64,000 nucleotides of DNA. It comes from Peribacillus alkalitolerans (lineage in GTDB: Bacteria; Bacillota; Bacilli; Bacillales; DSM-1321). This document shows, piece after piece, positions 34,880 through 43,195 of this stretch (position 1 is its first letter; the number at the start of each line of letters is the position of its first letter). The notes under the pieces are model-generated. The model saw nothing but the letters and a program-made list of their open reading frames with translations, did no database searches and was not told the DNA's origin. The stretch is taken from contig NZ_JAAGVZ010000001.1 of NCBI RefSeq assembly GCF_010882125.1, forward strand, positions 62,001 to 126,000, written 5' to 3'. Made by a program: the position numbers and the translations under genes.

Positions 34880-35851
34880 TCAACTTAATAATTTATCTAA
34901 AGATAAATGGTAATTTCTAGATTTACCTTCACCTGTAGAAGTTAGATTCATGCTTTTTAATATATTCAAAGCCGCTGTCCGAGAATTAAGATTGAGAAAG
35001 TAACGTAGTTGTTTATTGGTAATAGAGTGACCAAAAAGCAATGCATAATCCCTTATCGAGGAATAAAAAGCATCATTCGATGAGGTTTCACAGGTTTGAC
35101 AAATCCATTTTTTTGTCTTTCTTAACATGGGAATCTTGCTACATGATGGACACTGGACACCTGTTACAATTTCAGATTGATTTATTTGATAGTATTCTAG
35201 AACATTGAATGTAGAAGGACTGTGTTCCCTTTTTACTAACCGGATTAATTTTTGTAAATCTTTCTCAGATATAAATTCCTTTTGAAATATTTTCTCAATG
35301 CTTAAAATTTTTTCCGGAAGTTGACCCATATGGATTAATTGGTGATTTGAATTAGAGGTTGAAGCTTTTATGATCGTGGAAGGATTGCTTATTACTATAA
35401 GAGGTTCTAATGGAATTCGAGGGAATTGATTGTCTGCTATCCATTGCTGAAGTTGTAATCTCTGTCTCTGGACTTGAAGAAATGGACTAGGAAACGATTC
35501 TTCCTTTCCATTATAAGATCGAATGAGTTGCTGAAAGGTATGATCGAAATAAAGTGTCCCACTTATATTTTTCACTTCTATCATGATGACAACACTCTTC
35601 GAAAGGATCAGGGTATCAATTTGAAAGAAATGATTTTTGAATGGTAATCTAAGGTCATGTAAGATGAAATAAGACTTGTTTGATAGAAAATCAAGAAAAT
35701 AATCAATGGATTGTTCACCTTTATACCCAGCCATTGACTTTAACAGATCTCTTTCAATTTGAGGACGTTTTACATGTGATCCTGGTAGTCTTTTTAACAG
35801 TGCTTCCAACTTTAAGATTTTAATCGGTATGCCTCTTTGCTTTTTTATCAT
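34880..35851 (-). CDS. NERD domain protein 1 (nuclease-like, zinc ribbon, HTH-like C-terminus)
   Basis: About 323 residues in three parts. (1) A NERD domain (residues about 45 to 165), a PD-(D/E)XK-like fold: YKGEQSIDYFL (Glu), FQIDTLIL (Asp) and IMIEVKNISG (ExK), with spacing that fits a nuclease active site. (2) A zinc ribbon: CPSC and CQTC about 18 residues apart (near 246). (3) A C-terminal helical region (SITNKQLRYFLNLNSRTAA and following) resembling a winged helix or HTH. The ATG follows ATAGGAGTGATGTA. A close paralogue lies at 59410-60357. A 20-bp periodic array begins about 120 bases upstream. Activity is inferred, not shown. Confidence 0.85.
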   Translation of the reverse strand: MIKKQRGIPIKILKLEALLKRLPGSHVKRPQIERDLLKSMAGYKGEQSIDYFLDFLSNKSYFILHDLRLPFKNHFFQIDTLILSKSVVIMIEVKNISGTLYFDHTFQQLIRSYNGKEESFPSPFLQVQRQRLQLQQWIADNQFPRIPLEPLIVISNPSTIIKASTSNSNHQLIHMGQLPEKILSIEKIFQKEFISEKDLQKLIRLVKREHSPSTFNVLEYYQINQSEIVTGVQCPSCSKIPMLRKTKKWICQTCETSSNDAFYSSIRDYALLFGHSITNKQLRYFLNLNSRTAALNILKSMNLTSTGEGKSRNYHLSLDKLLS

Positions 35852-35970
35852 TACATCACTCCTATATATCAAACTAATGTAATAATTCCTTAAACCTTAG
35901 ACATTTCCTTCTACAAAACCTAATTAATTAGAATAATTTAACCTTAAATTTTTGAATGAATGTATATTTT

Positions 35971-36170
35971 CGCACGGTAGTTTTAATTTGTGCACGATGA
36001 TATGAATTTGTGCTTTTTATTAAAGATTTGCGCTTTTTCCTAATGAATTTCGCTTTTTGTAAATGATTTGCGCTTTTTACTGGCCCATTATGATTTTTAG
36101 AACCATGATTCGCTTTTTAAAACCACGTTTTGCTTTCTACCACTCCTTAGATTCACTTTTTATTCTTTAA
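35971..36170. repeat. 20-bp periodic degenerate array (array B) upstream of NERD gene 1
   Basis: Units with core YGCTTTTT or YGCAC start at 35971, 35991, 36011, 36031, 36051, 36071, 36091, 36111 and 36131, exactly 20 bases apart, with a tenth at about 36154 (shifted by three). The preceding half of the unit is often ATGATTTG or TGAATTTG. The rest varies. It fills most of the gap between the NERD gene and the divergent VOC gene; nothing else is recognisable there. Confidence 0.85.
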
Positions 36171-36308
36171 ATACTACCTGAAATAAAACAGAACAAACGT
36201 TCTTGTTTTTGCATTTTGGTTGGGTTATAATTTTCTCATAAAGGTTTATGACCTTTGGGTAGGGGATAGGCTAGTTGGTGGTCAACAAATTAAGAGGGAG
36301 TGTTTTAA

Positions 36309-36716
36309 ATGAAGCAAGCAGTACCGTATTTTGCTTTTGATGGAAATGCAAGAGAAGCACTGGAGTATTATAGGGAAGTATTTGGAGGGGAGATTGAAGG
36401 CATCCAGACTTTTGGCGAGGCAGATTTTCCAACACCTCCAGAAGCAGACGACCGTATTATGCACGCTCGTTTTGTGAAAGATGATGTATTAATCATGGTT
36501 TCTGATTCATTTCTTGGTAGTTCTGTCAATGTTGGAAACAATGTTTCCATCGCACTTGAAATGGATAGTGAAGAAGAAATCCGACAAGTGTATAATCGAT
36601 TAATCAATGGTTCTAAAGTAATCATGGAGCTCCAAGATACATTCTGGGGAGCAAAATTTGCAAAAGTGCAGGATCGCTTCGGCTTTATCTGGGACCTAAA
36701 TTATACAATAAAATAA
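36309..36716 (+). CDS. VOC family (PhnB-like) protein
   Basis: A 135-residue glyoxalase/bleomycin-resistance-fold protein of the PhnB type. Two beta-alpha-beta-beta-beta modules are apparent: VPYFAFDGNAREALEYYREVFGG at the N-terminus (residues 5 to 27) and MDSEEEIRQVYNRL with FWGAKFAKVQDRFGFIWDL at the C-terminus, the latter holding the typical WGxxxxxxxDxFGxxW pattern. Enzymatic role unknown. The start follows AGAGGGAGTG. Confidence 0.88.
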   Translation: MKQAVPYFAFDGNAREALEYYREVFGGEIEGIQTFGEADFPTPPEADDRIMHARFVKDDVLIMVSDSFLGSSVNVGNNVSIALEMDSEEEIRQVYNRLINGSKVIMELQDTFWGAKFAKVQDRFGFIWDLNYTIK

Positions 36717-36723
36717 TCAAGTA

Positions 36724-36763
36724 TCATCCTCTCCCATTTCTACAAAACAGGAGAGGATTTTAT
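36724..36763 (+). terminator. Terminator after the VOC gene
   Basis: ATCCTCTC pairs with GAGAGGAT around a loop of about 17 bases, followed by TTTATTTTTTA. Confidence 0.85.
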
Positions 36764-36829
36764 TTTTTATTTCTTATATAATGAAAAAAAGACCTCGAAA
36801 GTAATGAGGTCATAAAGGGAGGTATTCAA

Positions 36830-37153
36830 TTGGAAAAAGATTATCAACAACCTGAACCGTCCCATTCACTTGATGAGGAAACATTATTTATCGTTTCTCA
36901 AACCTTCAAAGCGCTAGCAGACCCTACTCGCATACGAATACTACACCTTCTTTTTAATGGCGAGCATTCAGTGAATGACATTGCAGAAAAGCTTTCTTTA
37001 CATCAGTCAACCGTTTCACATCAGTTACGTTTTTTGAAAAACTTCCGTCTTGTTAAATTCCGTCGAGAGGGCACAACACTTTTTTATTCCTGTGATGATA
37101 ACCATGTTATGGATATCTTGAAACAGACCATCGAGCACGCTAATCATCATTAA
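36830..37153 (+). CDS. czrA: ArsR/SmtB family metal sensor, CzrA-like
   Basis: A 107-residue winged-helix repressor. The DNA-recognition helix lies in [18 protein letters not shown], and the wing in [12 protein letters not shown]. The C-terminal helix has the alpha-5 metal site of CzrA/NmtR-type sensors: Asp and His in DDNHVMD and the paired histidines in IEHANHH, suited to Zn(II) or Co(II). It begins at TTG behind AGGGAGGTATTCAA. It converges on the zinc exporter gene, and their stop codons overlap. It presumably represses that exporter; a matching operator-like palindrome is at 38091-38114. Confidence 0.85.
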   Translation: MEKDYQQPEPSHSLDEETLFIVSQTFKALADPTRIRILHLLFNGEHSVNDIAEKLSLHQSTVSHQLRFLKNFRLVKFRREGTTLFYSCDDNHVMDILKQTIEHANHH

Positions 37154-38073
37154 TTACAAGTACCGTGGTGGCTTGGACAGCCTTTTTCTTTAAGCTCTAT
37201 CTGAATTGTACTATGCTCGATATGAAAAGAATCATGAAGAATGGCCTGTGCCTTATGCAGAATTTCATCATGGCCGTTTGGACTAGAAATGGTCATATGA
37301 CAACTTAACATAATTAGTTCCGATGTGATAGACCATGTATGCAAATCATGTACATCCTCAACCCCATTGATTTCAACAAGAGCTTTCTTGATACTACCTA
37401 AATCTAACTGTCTTGGTGTACCTTCCATTAATACATGGATTGATTCCTTCGTCACCCTCCAACCGCTGATCAGCACCAAGACTGCCACTATGACGCTTGC
37501 GATAGGATCTGCAATTCCCCATCCAAAAAACATGATCAATAACGCAGCTATGATTGCTCCAACTGACCCTAACATATCACCAAGCACATGGAGAAAAGCA
37601 CTTCTCACATTTAAATTTTCTTCTTTATCCCCACTCATTAATATCCAAGCAGCAATAATATTTACCAATAGTCCAAGGATTGAAATGGTCAGCATTCCTG
37701 TACTTTGAACTACAGGAGGATCAAAAAAACGATGAAAAGCTTCGTAGAAAATATACAACGAAATTAGTATTAGAGTTATGCCATTTATACTTGCAGCTAT
37801 TATTTCAAATCGTTTATAACCAAACGTTTTGGATAGTGTAGCCTTTCTCTCCCCTAGCTTAATTGCCAAAAAACTTAAACCTAGTGCTGCAGCATCACTA
37901 AGCATATGGCCAGCATCTGATAAAAGTGCTAGGCTATTTGTCCAAATTCCCCCAATCACTTCTATAATCATGAATGAAGCAATTATGATAAAAGATAAAA
38001 GTAAAGCCCTTTTGTTGCTTGTATGCGCATGTGAATGACCATGCCCATGTGAGTGACCGTGATGGTGCCCCAT
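37150..38073 (-). CDS. czcD: Cation diffusion facilitator CzcD (Zn/Co/Cd exporter)
   Basis: A 307-residue CDF transporter with six helices that exchanges cytosolic Zn(II), Co(II) or Cd(II) for protons or potassium. The His-rich N-terminus [17 protein letters not shown] is a metal-gathering segment; the transport site residues are in [15 protein letters not shown] (near residue 51) and [15 protein letters not shown]-like [13 protein letters not shown]. The C-terminal cytoplasmic domain dimerises. The ATG follows AGAAGGAGAAGGAT. Convergent with the CzrA-like sensor. Confidence 0.92.
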   Translation of the reverse strand: MGHHHGHSHGHGHSHAHTSNKRALLLSFIIIASFMIIEVIGGIWTNSLALLSDAGHMLSDAAALGLSFLAIKLGERKATLSKTFGYKRFEIIAASINGITLILISLYIFYEAFHRFFDPPVVQSTGMLTISILGLLVNIIAAWILMSGDKEENLNVRSAFLHVLGDMLGSVGAIIAALLIMFFGWGIADPIASVIVAVLVLISGWRVTKESIHVLMEGTPRQLDLGSIKKALVEINGVEDVHDLHTWSITSELIMLSCHMTISSPNGHDEILHKAQAILHDSFHIEHSTIQIELKEKGCPSHHGTCN

Positions 38074-38090
38074 ATCCTTCTCTCCTTCTC

Positions 38091-38114
38091 ATATATGAAT
38101 ATATGCACATATAT
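38091..38114. promoter_or_regulatory. Putative CzrA operator in the czcD promoter region
   Basis: The palindromic stretch ATATGAATATATGCACATAT resembles ArsR/SmtB operators (ATATGAA-type half sites with a central TATATGCA). It lies 18 to 41 bases upstream of czcD. Motif match only. Confidence 0.6.
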
Positions 38115-38260
38115 AACTATAGTATGCAAAATAGTGATTAAGAGTTCAAGCATTATTATTGGTTAACTAAAACTTTTATATCAGGGCTACATGAATTTTC
38201 CATGCATATAAAAAGGACCTATCCAAGGGATAAGCCCACTATCATTTCTTTTGTAATTTT

Positions 38261-38671
38261 TCACGCAAATAAAGCAATAATGATTCCCATCATAGTAAGT
38301 GCAACTATATGGTATCCAGCACTTATAAAATACAAAACTAATTTACGTCCTTCAAAAAAGGTAGGTGCCAATTCTCTCATTGATGCAATGCCAAGCCCTG
38401 CTAGAAAACCAATGAGAGCTCCTCCGCCAATGGTTACATCATCAAATGATAATATAAATAAAGAAAGAGCATATGCGGTTACCAAGGATGCAATCATAGT
38501 AAGCATATATCCTACGTTTGCTCCTTTTGCATCAAAATCCTCTTTCCTTTTACCCATTCCCTTCATCCAAATATTCGAAAAAAGTAAAGGCGAATACCAA
38601 AGGGCACCGATAATGGAATTAGAAATGGCCGCAAGTAGAATAGCTAAAAAACTAACATCAGTAAAATTCAT
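38261..38671 (-). CDS. DUF1761 family membrane protein
   Basis: A 136-residue protein with four predicted helices. The first, LAILLAAISNSIIGALWYSPLLF (residues 9 to 31), with GALWYSP followed by W and the later ADF-like KEDFDAKGANVGYML, and the end LVLYFISAGYHIVALTMMG, fit DUF1761. Function unknown. A GAGGAAGTTTT site precedes the ATG. A weak hairpin (CTTATCC/GGATAGG) with T after it follows at about 38206-38232. Confidence 0.75.
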   Translation of the reverse strand: MNFTDVSFLAILLAAISNSIIGALWYSPLLFSNIWMKGMGKRKEDFDAKGANVGYMLTMIASLVTAYALSLFILSFDDVTIGGGALIGFLAGLGIASMRELAPTFFEGRKLVLYFISAGYHIVALTMMGIIIALFA

Positions 38672-38761
38672 TTAAAACTTCCTCACAAAACGATAAATTT
38701 TTTTTGCATATATCTACGATTATAATCTAATCCATTTAAAATAAACTAGAATATTTGTTCT

Positions 38762-38869
38762 TTATGATGAATTTTCCGAATGTTTTTTCAAACCATCCAA
38801 AATGCTCTTCGCTAGTTTATTAGTAAAACCACTGAATAGATTCCCCATTAATTTGGTGAATTTATCCAT
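38762..38869 (-). CDS. Possible short amphipathic peptide downstream of the BtrH_N gene
   Basis: Thirty-five codons: MDKFTKLMGNLFSGF, then TNKLAKSILDGLKKHSENSS. The pattern of hydrophobic and charged residues would form an amphipathic helix, as in leaderless bacteriocins or modulin-like peptides. It starts 17 bases after the BtrH_N stop codon, but the only purine-rich segment (GGGAGAGAG) is about 25 bases upstream of the ATG, too far. It could be chance. Confidence 0.3.
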   Translation of the reverse strand: MDKFTKLMGNLFSGFTNKLAKSILDGLKKHSENSS

Positions 38870-38885
38870 ACAGAATATTTCATCC

Positions 38886-40097
38886 CTATACTCTCTCCCA
38901 ACTCTCAGATTGCACAGCTTGTTCTAGTTTTTGAAGGGCAAAGGCTTCTTTTTCTCGGATTTGAGTCAAGATTTCCTTCATGTTTGATAGATGGGCCATT
39001 TTCATCTCATCTTCCCAATGGAATGTAGTGGCAGCCTCTCGTTTGTTTTCTCGAATTTCTCTCAATGTAGTGATGAAGGATTTGTGGTTTGTTTCTCCAA
39101 CAAGGATTTTATTGTTCAAATCATAGAACAATTCTTTTATATTCCCAAACGCTTCAACTTCATTTGGCAAACTAGCATTTGCAAGTTTACCCCATAAAAT
39201 GGATGATTCTTCAAATGCATCACTTGCCTCTAACAAAAGATGATTTTCCAACTTCTCTCCAACGAATTTTAAAAAAGTAGAGTATGCTTTGCGAAAAGCC
39301 GAACCATCCGTATTAAAAACGATATATTTAAACGAATAATATAAGGCGTCTATAAACTGATGTGGCTTGGAAAACAATTTCATCCATCCTTGTTTTCCTT
39401 TCATCGTTAGCCTTTCAATCCATTTGTCTAAAGCCGTAATCCCAAAATTGGACATTCTCGGATTGTTGGCATGCTTAATCGTCAGTTCAATTCCCTTTTT
39501 TGCAGCTAAAATAATTCTTTCTTCATCTATGGCTAAAAACTCCGCTGGCTCCTTTATCAAAACAGCTTGATTGATGAGTTTCGAAGTGGCCAAATTATAA
39601 CGTCCTTCGATTAAATCTTCTAGTTGAACTTGAACTGGTTCACTAAATCTATGGACTACAGTTGCGGTTCCTTTGACTTTATCAATTTCGTTTACAATGG
39701 TATATACAGGATAGCCTGCCTGTACAATATTGTGGTCTTCGAAAACACCAGTATGTATCGCTATTACAGGCGGATTTCCTTTTTCGATATGTTCTACTAA
39801 TTGATCCAAAGCAAGTTTTTTGCTTTTCGTTTGTTTACTTTGAACATTTACTCCTAAATTAGCCAAAACATCTGTAACGAAATCAACATGGCTTTCCCAA
39901 TTTGCACGTGTCCCTAAAAAGAAGCTCGAAAAATCCTCCTTTTCATAATAAAAGGTGAAATAACCATAGCCTATTCCTCCACCTATACCAAGAATCATTT
40001 CTTCTGACAACAAACTAGAAATCTCAGGTTTCGTGTGGAAATGGATTAAATTCTTTAAAGCGTTTGTTTCATCATGAAAACCTGGCTTTAGATTCAT
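38886..40097 (-). CDS. BtrH_N / DUF4872 domain protein
   Basis: About 403 residues. The N-terminal half matches the BtrH N-terminal domain (named after the butirosin acyltransferase BtrH, papain/C39-like fold): EEMILGIGGGIGYGYFTFYYE near residue 33 to 53, then PPVIAIHTGVF and HNIVQAGYPVYTIVNEID. The C-terminal part (from about 165) is helical and fits DUF4872. No canonical catalytic cysteine is evident near the GGG motif, so it may not be a peptidase. Start behind TATGGAGGTTTCT. No antibiotic biosynthesis genes surround it. Confidence 0.7.
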   Translation of the reverse strand: MNLKPGFHDETNALKNLIHFHTKPEISSLLSEEMILGIGGGIGYGYFTFYYEKEDFSSFFLGTRANWESHVDFVTDVLANLGVNVQSKQTKSKKLALDQLVEHIEKGNPPVIAIHTGVFEDHNIVQAGYPVYTIVNEIDKVKGTATVVHRFSEPVQVQLEDLIEGRYNLATSKLINQAVLIKEPAEFLAIDEERIILAAKKGIELTIKHANNPRMSNFGITALDKWIERLTMKGKQGWMKLFSKPHQFIDALYYSFKYIVFNTDGSAFRKAYSTFLKFVGEKLENHLLLEASDAFEESSILWGKLANASLPNEVEAFGNIKELFYDLNNKILVGETNHKSFITTLREIRENKREAATTFHWEDEMKMAHLSNMKEILTQIREKEAFALQKLEQAVQSESWERV

Positions 40098-40284
40098 AGA
40101 AACCTCCATATTAATATTAGAAAACCTTTAATTGTTAAAACACCTTATCAAACTTTCTGGACCGAGATAACACCTACCATGCCTAACATATTCCACCTAA
40201 CAACAGCCATTCCTTCTCATTTATTGCCAAATTTGACTCATTATCTTCATTCCAAGAAGATATCAATCCTTCAAACTCCATAAA

Positions 40285-40315
40285 CAGAAAAAAGACCCGC
40301 CACCCTCGGCGAGTC
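40285..40315 (-). terminator. Terminator after the nitrilase-GNAT operon
   Basis: GACTCGCC pairs with GGCGGGTC around a short loop, followed by TTTTTTC on the minus strand. Confidence 0.82.
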
Positions 40316-40327
40316 CTTCAAACTTAG

Positions 40328-40999
40328 TTAAAATGCCTTCAATTCAACCGTTTCTTTCTTTTCTAAATCTTCAACCATACTAATCCATGATTCTGGTTTA
40401 TTTGGAAGCACAGAGTAATAACGTTTTAAAAAGTCTATTACTAAACTTGTAGGTAACTCATTTGTTCCCTCCACCATTGGCAGGAAGCACAGGTCAAGAC
40501 CTGTAACGGCTTCTCCATCATTGTTCCAAGAAGGATGAACATAGGTAAAATCAATACGTTTGTAGCCAAGGTGGGCCAATACTTCGCGACGGACATAGGG
40601 GTCCATTGGTTTAACTCCACCGAACTCATAATGATCTACTTGATATGGATCATAGATTTCTGCAAACATCCCAAATAACTTCTTATCATTCTCTGAAGCG
40701 AGAGCATGTAAATCCTCTGCACGTTTATTCGCTAGGAATGGTCCGATGCCCATGCCTGCTTTTCCGATAATCGTAAAGTCCGTCATGGCTATGTTGAAAT
40801 CTTCATAGTAACGGTATTCTGTAGCACCAACAACTTCCCCTTCTTGAACGGCTACGAACACACGAATTCCTGGATCTTCTAACGGCTCTTTCCAAAGTGA
40901 AAACTCCAACACTTCTTCAGGTGGGAAAACAGTTTGCATTAATTCATGCATTTGTTTGAATAAAGGATCATCGATAGAAGTAATTCTGCGGTATTCCAT
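40328..40999 (-). CDS. GNAT-like acyltransferase (third gene of the nitrilase operon)
   Basis: A 223-residue protein with GNAT-like layout: a beta-strand pair around VFVAVQEGEVVGATEYRYY (residues 50 to 68), FTIIGKAGMGIGPFLANKRA, which may be the acetyl-CoA phosphate loop (GxGxGxxL), and a long C-terminal extension. It sits 19 bases after a second GNAT gene and shares the operon with a nitrilase. Acceptor unknown; the conserved clustering suggests the three proteins act on one metabolite. The ATG follows AAGAGGAGG. Confidence 0.7.
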   Translation of the reverse strand: MEYRRITSIDDPLFKQMHELMQTVFPPEEVLEFSLWKEPLEDPGIRVFVAVQEGEVVGATEYRYYEDFNIAMTDFTIIGKAGMGIGPFLANKRAEDLHALASENDKKLFGMFAEIYDPYQVDHYEFGGVKPMDPYVRREVLAHLGYKRIDFTYVHPSWNNDGEAVTGLDLCFLPMVEGTNELPTSLVIDFLKRYYSVLPNKPESWISMVEDLEKKETVELKAF

Positions 41000-41018
41000 A
41001 GTAAAATACCTCCTCTTC

Positions 41019-41684
41019 CTATTTTTTAAATGGATTTTTCCATTCCATTAACGTCCCATAATTACGGGATTCTTCGTCCTCTAAATAATTAGGCACGACT
41101 TTCAATGGTGTCCGTCCGCAACGTAGCAGGAATGTGATGACTGGATCTTTCAGTTCCCCTTTTACTACGGCTTCAATATATTGTTCGGGTGAAAGGTCAG
41201 TAGCGTGTATATGGTAACCAGGCATTCTTCCCCCGCCTAATAATCTTTCCAATCCATTGTGTACGACCACATCATACATAGAGGACATGAGCCACTTGCC
41301 TAATCCAAGTTTCCTAAAGGGTGGCCTCACACTAATATCAACGACGTATAAAGTGTTTCCATTTGGGTCATGGTTACGGATATAACCATTGTCTGTAATC
41401 TCTTCCCAGGAGTGCTCTGGATGGTAAGGGTCAAATTTCACTAACAATCCGGTCATACTTCCAGCCATTTCTCCATCTACCTCAATACATAAGGCGCCCT
41501 CTGGAAATAATGTTACATGGTTTTTCAATTGCTCCTCATTCCACCATAGTTCTGATGGAAATGGTGGTGGGAAGCTTTCCTGCTGAATCTTGATCAAACC
41601 CGGAAAGTCCTTTTCTTCATAGTTGCGAATCATTGCTGGAATTGGTTGGTCTTTGTCGAAAACAAAAAAATCTTTCCGATACAA
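41019..41684 (-). CDS. GNAT family N-acetyltransferase
   Basis: A 221-residue acetyltransferase. The CoA-binding motif A is clear: VVDISVRPPFRKLGLGKWLM (residues 113 to 132), the R/QxxGxG/A pattern. N-terminal IRNYEEKDFPGLIKIQQESFP is the usual first strand and helix. It begins at a TTG behind AAGGGGGG and ends just before the third gene. Upstream is the nitrilase gene; in some bacteria similar GNAT and nitrilase domains are fused in one protein, which supports a shared pathway. Confidence 0.82.
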   Translation of the reverse strand: MYRKDFFVFDKDQPIPAMIRNYEEKDFPGLIKIQQESFPPPFPSELWWNEEQLKNHVTLFPEGALCIEVDGEMAGSMTGLLVKFDPYHPEHSWEEITDNGYIRNHDPNGNTLYVVDISVRPPFRKLGLGKWLMSSMYDVVVHNGLERLLGGGRMPGYHIHATDLSPEQYIEAVVKGELKDPVITFLLRCGRTPLKVVPNYLEDEESRNYGTLMEWKNPFKK

Positions 41685-41698
41685 TCTAAAAACCCCCC

Positions 41699-42583
41699 TT
41701 ATACTTTTTCAAGTACCCCCACCTTTGTTTCCCAATCCGGATAAAGGTCTGTACGACGGTCACGCCAAGTTGTAACCGATCCACTCTCTCTTACTTTATA
41801 CAAAAGCTCTAAATTGAGATCTGCCGTTACAATCATATCCTGGTTGATTTCCCCTTCAGCTAAAATTCCTTTTGGTGGGAATGGGATATCATTTGGAGTA
41901 ATGATTGCAGCTTGACCGAAATTAGCGCGCATGAAATCGACTGTCGGTAATGATCCAACAGTAGCAGTTGCAACAACATATACTTGGTTTTCTATAGTTC
42001 TAGCATGAGCTGTGTATCGAACACGATGGAAGCCGTGACGATCATCTGTACAGGATGGGCAGAAGATTACGTCCGCACCTAATGCTTTTGCCATCCGTAC
42101 GATTTCTGGGAATTCGATATCATAACAAGTTAACAATGAAATCGTTCCTTTGCTTGTTTCGAATACTTCTAGTCCTTCACCAGGAGTGATATTCCATTCA
42201 TGGATTTCCGTTGGGGTAAGGTGAAGCTTAGCCTGTTCTGCTACTCTTCCATCTGGATAAAATAGATGAGCCACATTATATAGCTTCTCTTCTTTTCGAA
42301 TAATATGGGTTCCCCCAATAATGTGCATCCCTGTTTGGATGGCAAGGTTTATAAATAAAGAACGATATTGCTCTGTAAAGTCTGGCAGGTCTTGGATTGT
42401 CAAAGGTTTTCCTTCTGAATCACCAATTGACATTAGCTGAGTCGTGAAGAATTCAGGGAAGAGAACAAAATCTGATCCGAATTCCTGAGCCGTTTTCACA
42501 TAATGTTCCACTTGACGTGCGAATTCGTCAAAAGAACTGATTGTATGAAGAAGATATTGAACCGCTGAGGCCCTTAGTTGCAT
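41699..42583 (-). CDS. Carbon-nitrogen hydrolase (nitrilase superfamily)
   Basis: A protein of about 294 residues with the nitrilase catalytic set: Glu in FVLFPEFFTT (near residue 43), Lys in AKLHLTPTE (near 131) and Cys in SLLTCYDIEFPEI (near 165). Such enzymes hydrolyse amides or N-carbamoyl groups; the precise substrate is unknown. Start chosen at MQLRASAV behind GGGGGTTATC. First gene of a three-gene operon with two GNAT proteins and a shared terminator. Confidence 0.88.
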   Translation of the reverse strand: MQLRASAVQYLLHTISSFDEFARQVEHYVKTAQEFGSDFVLFPEFFTTQLMSIGDSEGKPLTIQDLPDFTEQYRSLFINLAIQTGMHIIGGTHIIRKEEKLYNVAHLFYPDGRVAEQAKLHLTPTEIHEWNITPGEGLEVFETSKGTISLLTCYDIEFPEIVRMAKALGADVIFCPSCTDDRHGFHRVRYTAHARTIENQVYVVATATVGSLPTVDFMRANFGQAAIITPNDIPFPPKGILAEGEINQDMIVTADLNLELLYKVRESGSVTTWRDRRTDLYPDWETKVGVLEKV

Positions 42584-42941
42584 ATGATAACCCCCTATTT
42601 CCAATTAACTCTTAAATAGTCGCGAATTAGGAACTCGTAAAACGCGTTAATGTTATTATTCAATAAAAATACCAACCTAACAAGTACGCACTTTTCCGTC
42701 ACATAGTGTAGAAAAATATACTATGGATAGCAGTTACTTTTCCTCCTAAAAGCTACTCCGATTGATAGGTAAGATTACTAGTTAATTGTAAACCCCTTGA
42801 AAATTATGTAAAAAGCATATTAAGAAGTTTAATATTGTTACATATGTGTGTAAAGAATCGGTTTTTTGGACATTCTCGTGATTTTACTGCTGTATGATAG
42901 GACTGTAAGTTAATTCAGTAGCTATTAAGGAGGCAATAAAA
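42584..42941. other. Intergenic region between the nitrilase operon and the small lipoprotein
   Basis: A gene-free, AT-rich stretch. It should hold two divergent promoters. I see no convincing operator or repeat; a palindrome-like GAACTCGTAAAACGCGTT near 42630 is weak. Confidence 0.45.
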
Positions 42942-43112
42942 ATGAAAGAATTAAAGAGAATGAAAAAGAGTTTACTAGCTTTGTTGGCAGCTTTCATGTT
43001 AATTGGAATTGCCACAGGTTGCAGCGAAGACACTAATACTGAAGATACCGAAACAGAAGAAAATCAAACTGAAGAAGGTACAGAAGAAAGCACTGAAGAA
43101 TCTGGAAACTAA
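42942..43112 (+). CDS. Small Glu/Thr-rich lipoprotein
   Basis: Fifty-six residues. A positively charged start (MKELKRMKKS), hydrophobic core and the lipobox ATGCS predict a lipoprotein with Cys at residue 27. The mature part is almost wholly Glu, Thr, Ser, Asn and Asp. A strong AAGGAGGCAATAAAA site and a strong terminator frame the gene. Function unknown; it may be a surface spacer or lure protein, but this is a guess. Confidence 0.75.
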   Translation: MKELKRMKKSLLALLAAFMLIGIATGCSEDTNTEDTETEENQTEEGTEESTEESGN

Positions 43113-43118
43113 TAACAG

Positions 43119-43152
43119 AGAACCCCTGCCATGAGTTTGGCAGGGGTTTTTT
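43119..43152 (+). terminator. Terminator after the small lipoprotein gene
   Basis: AACCCCTGCC pairs with GGCAGGGGTT around a 10-base loop; TTTT follows. Confidence 0.92.
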
Positions 43153-43195
43153 GTCTTAAAGTCGATCTCATCCTATTGTAAAAATCAGGTGCTTG

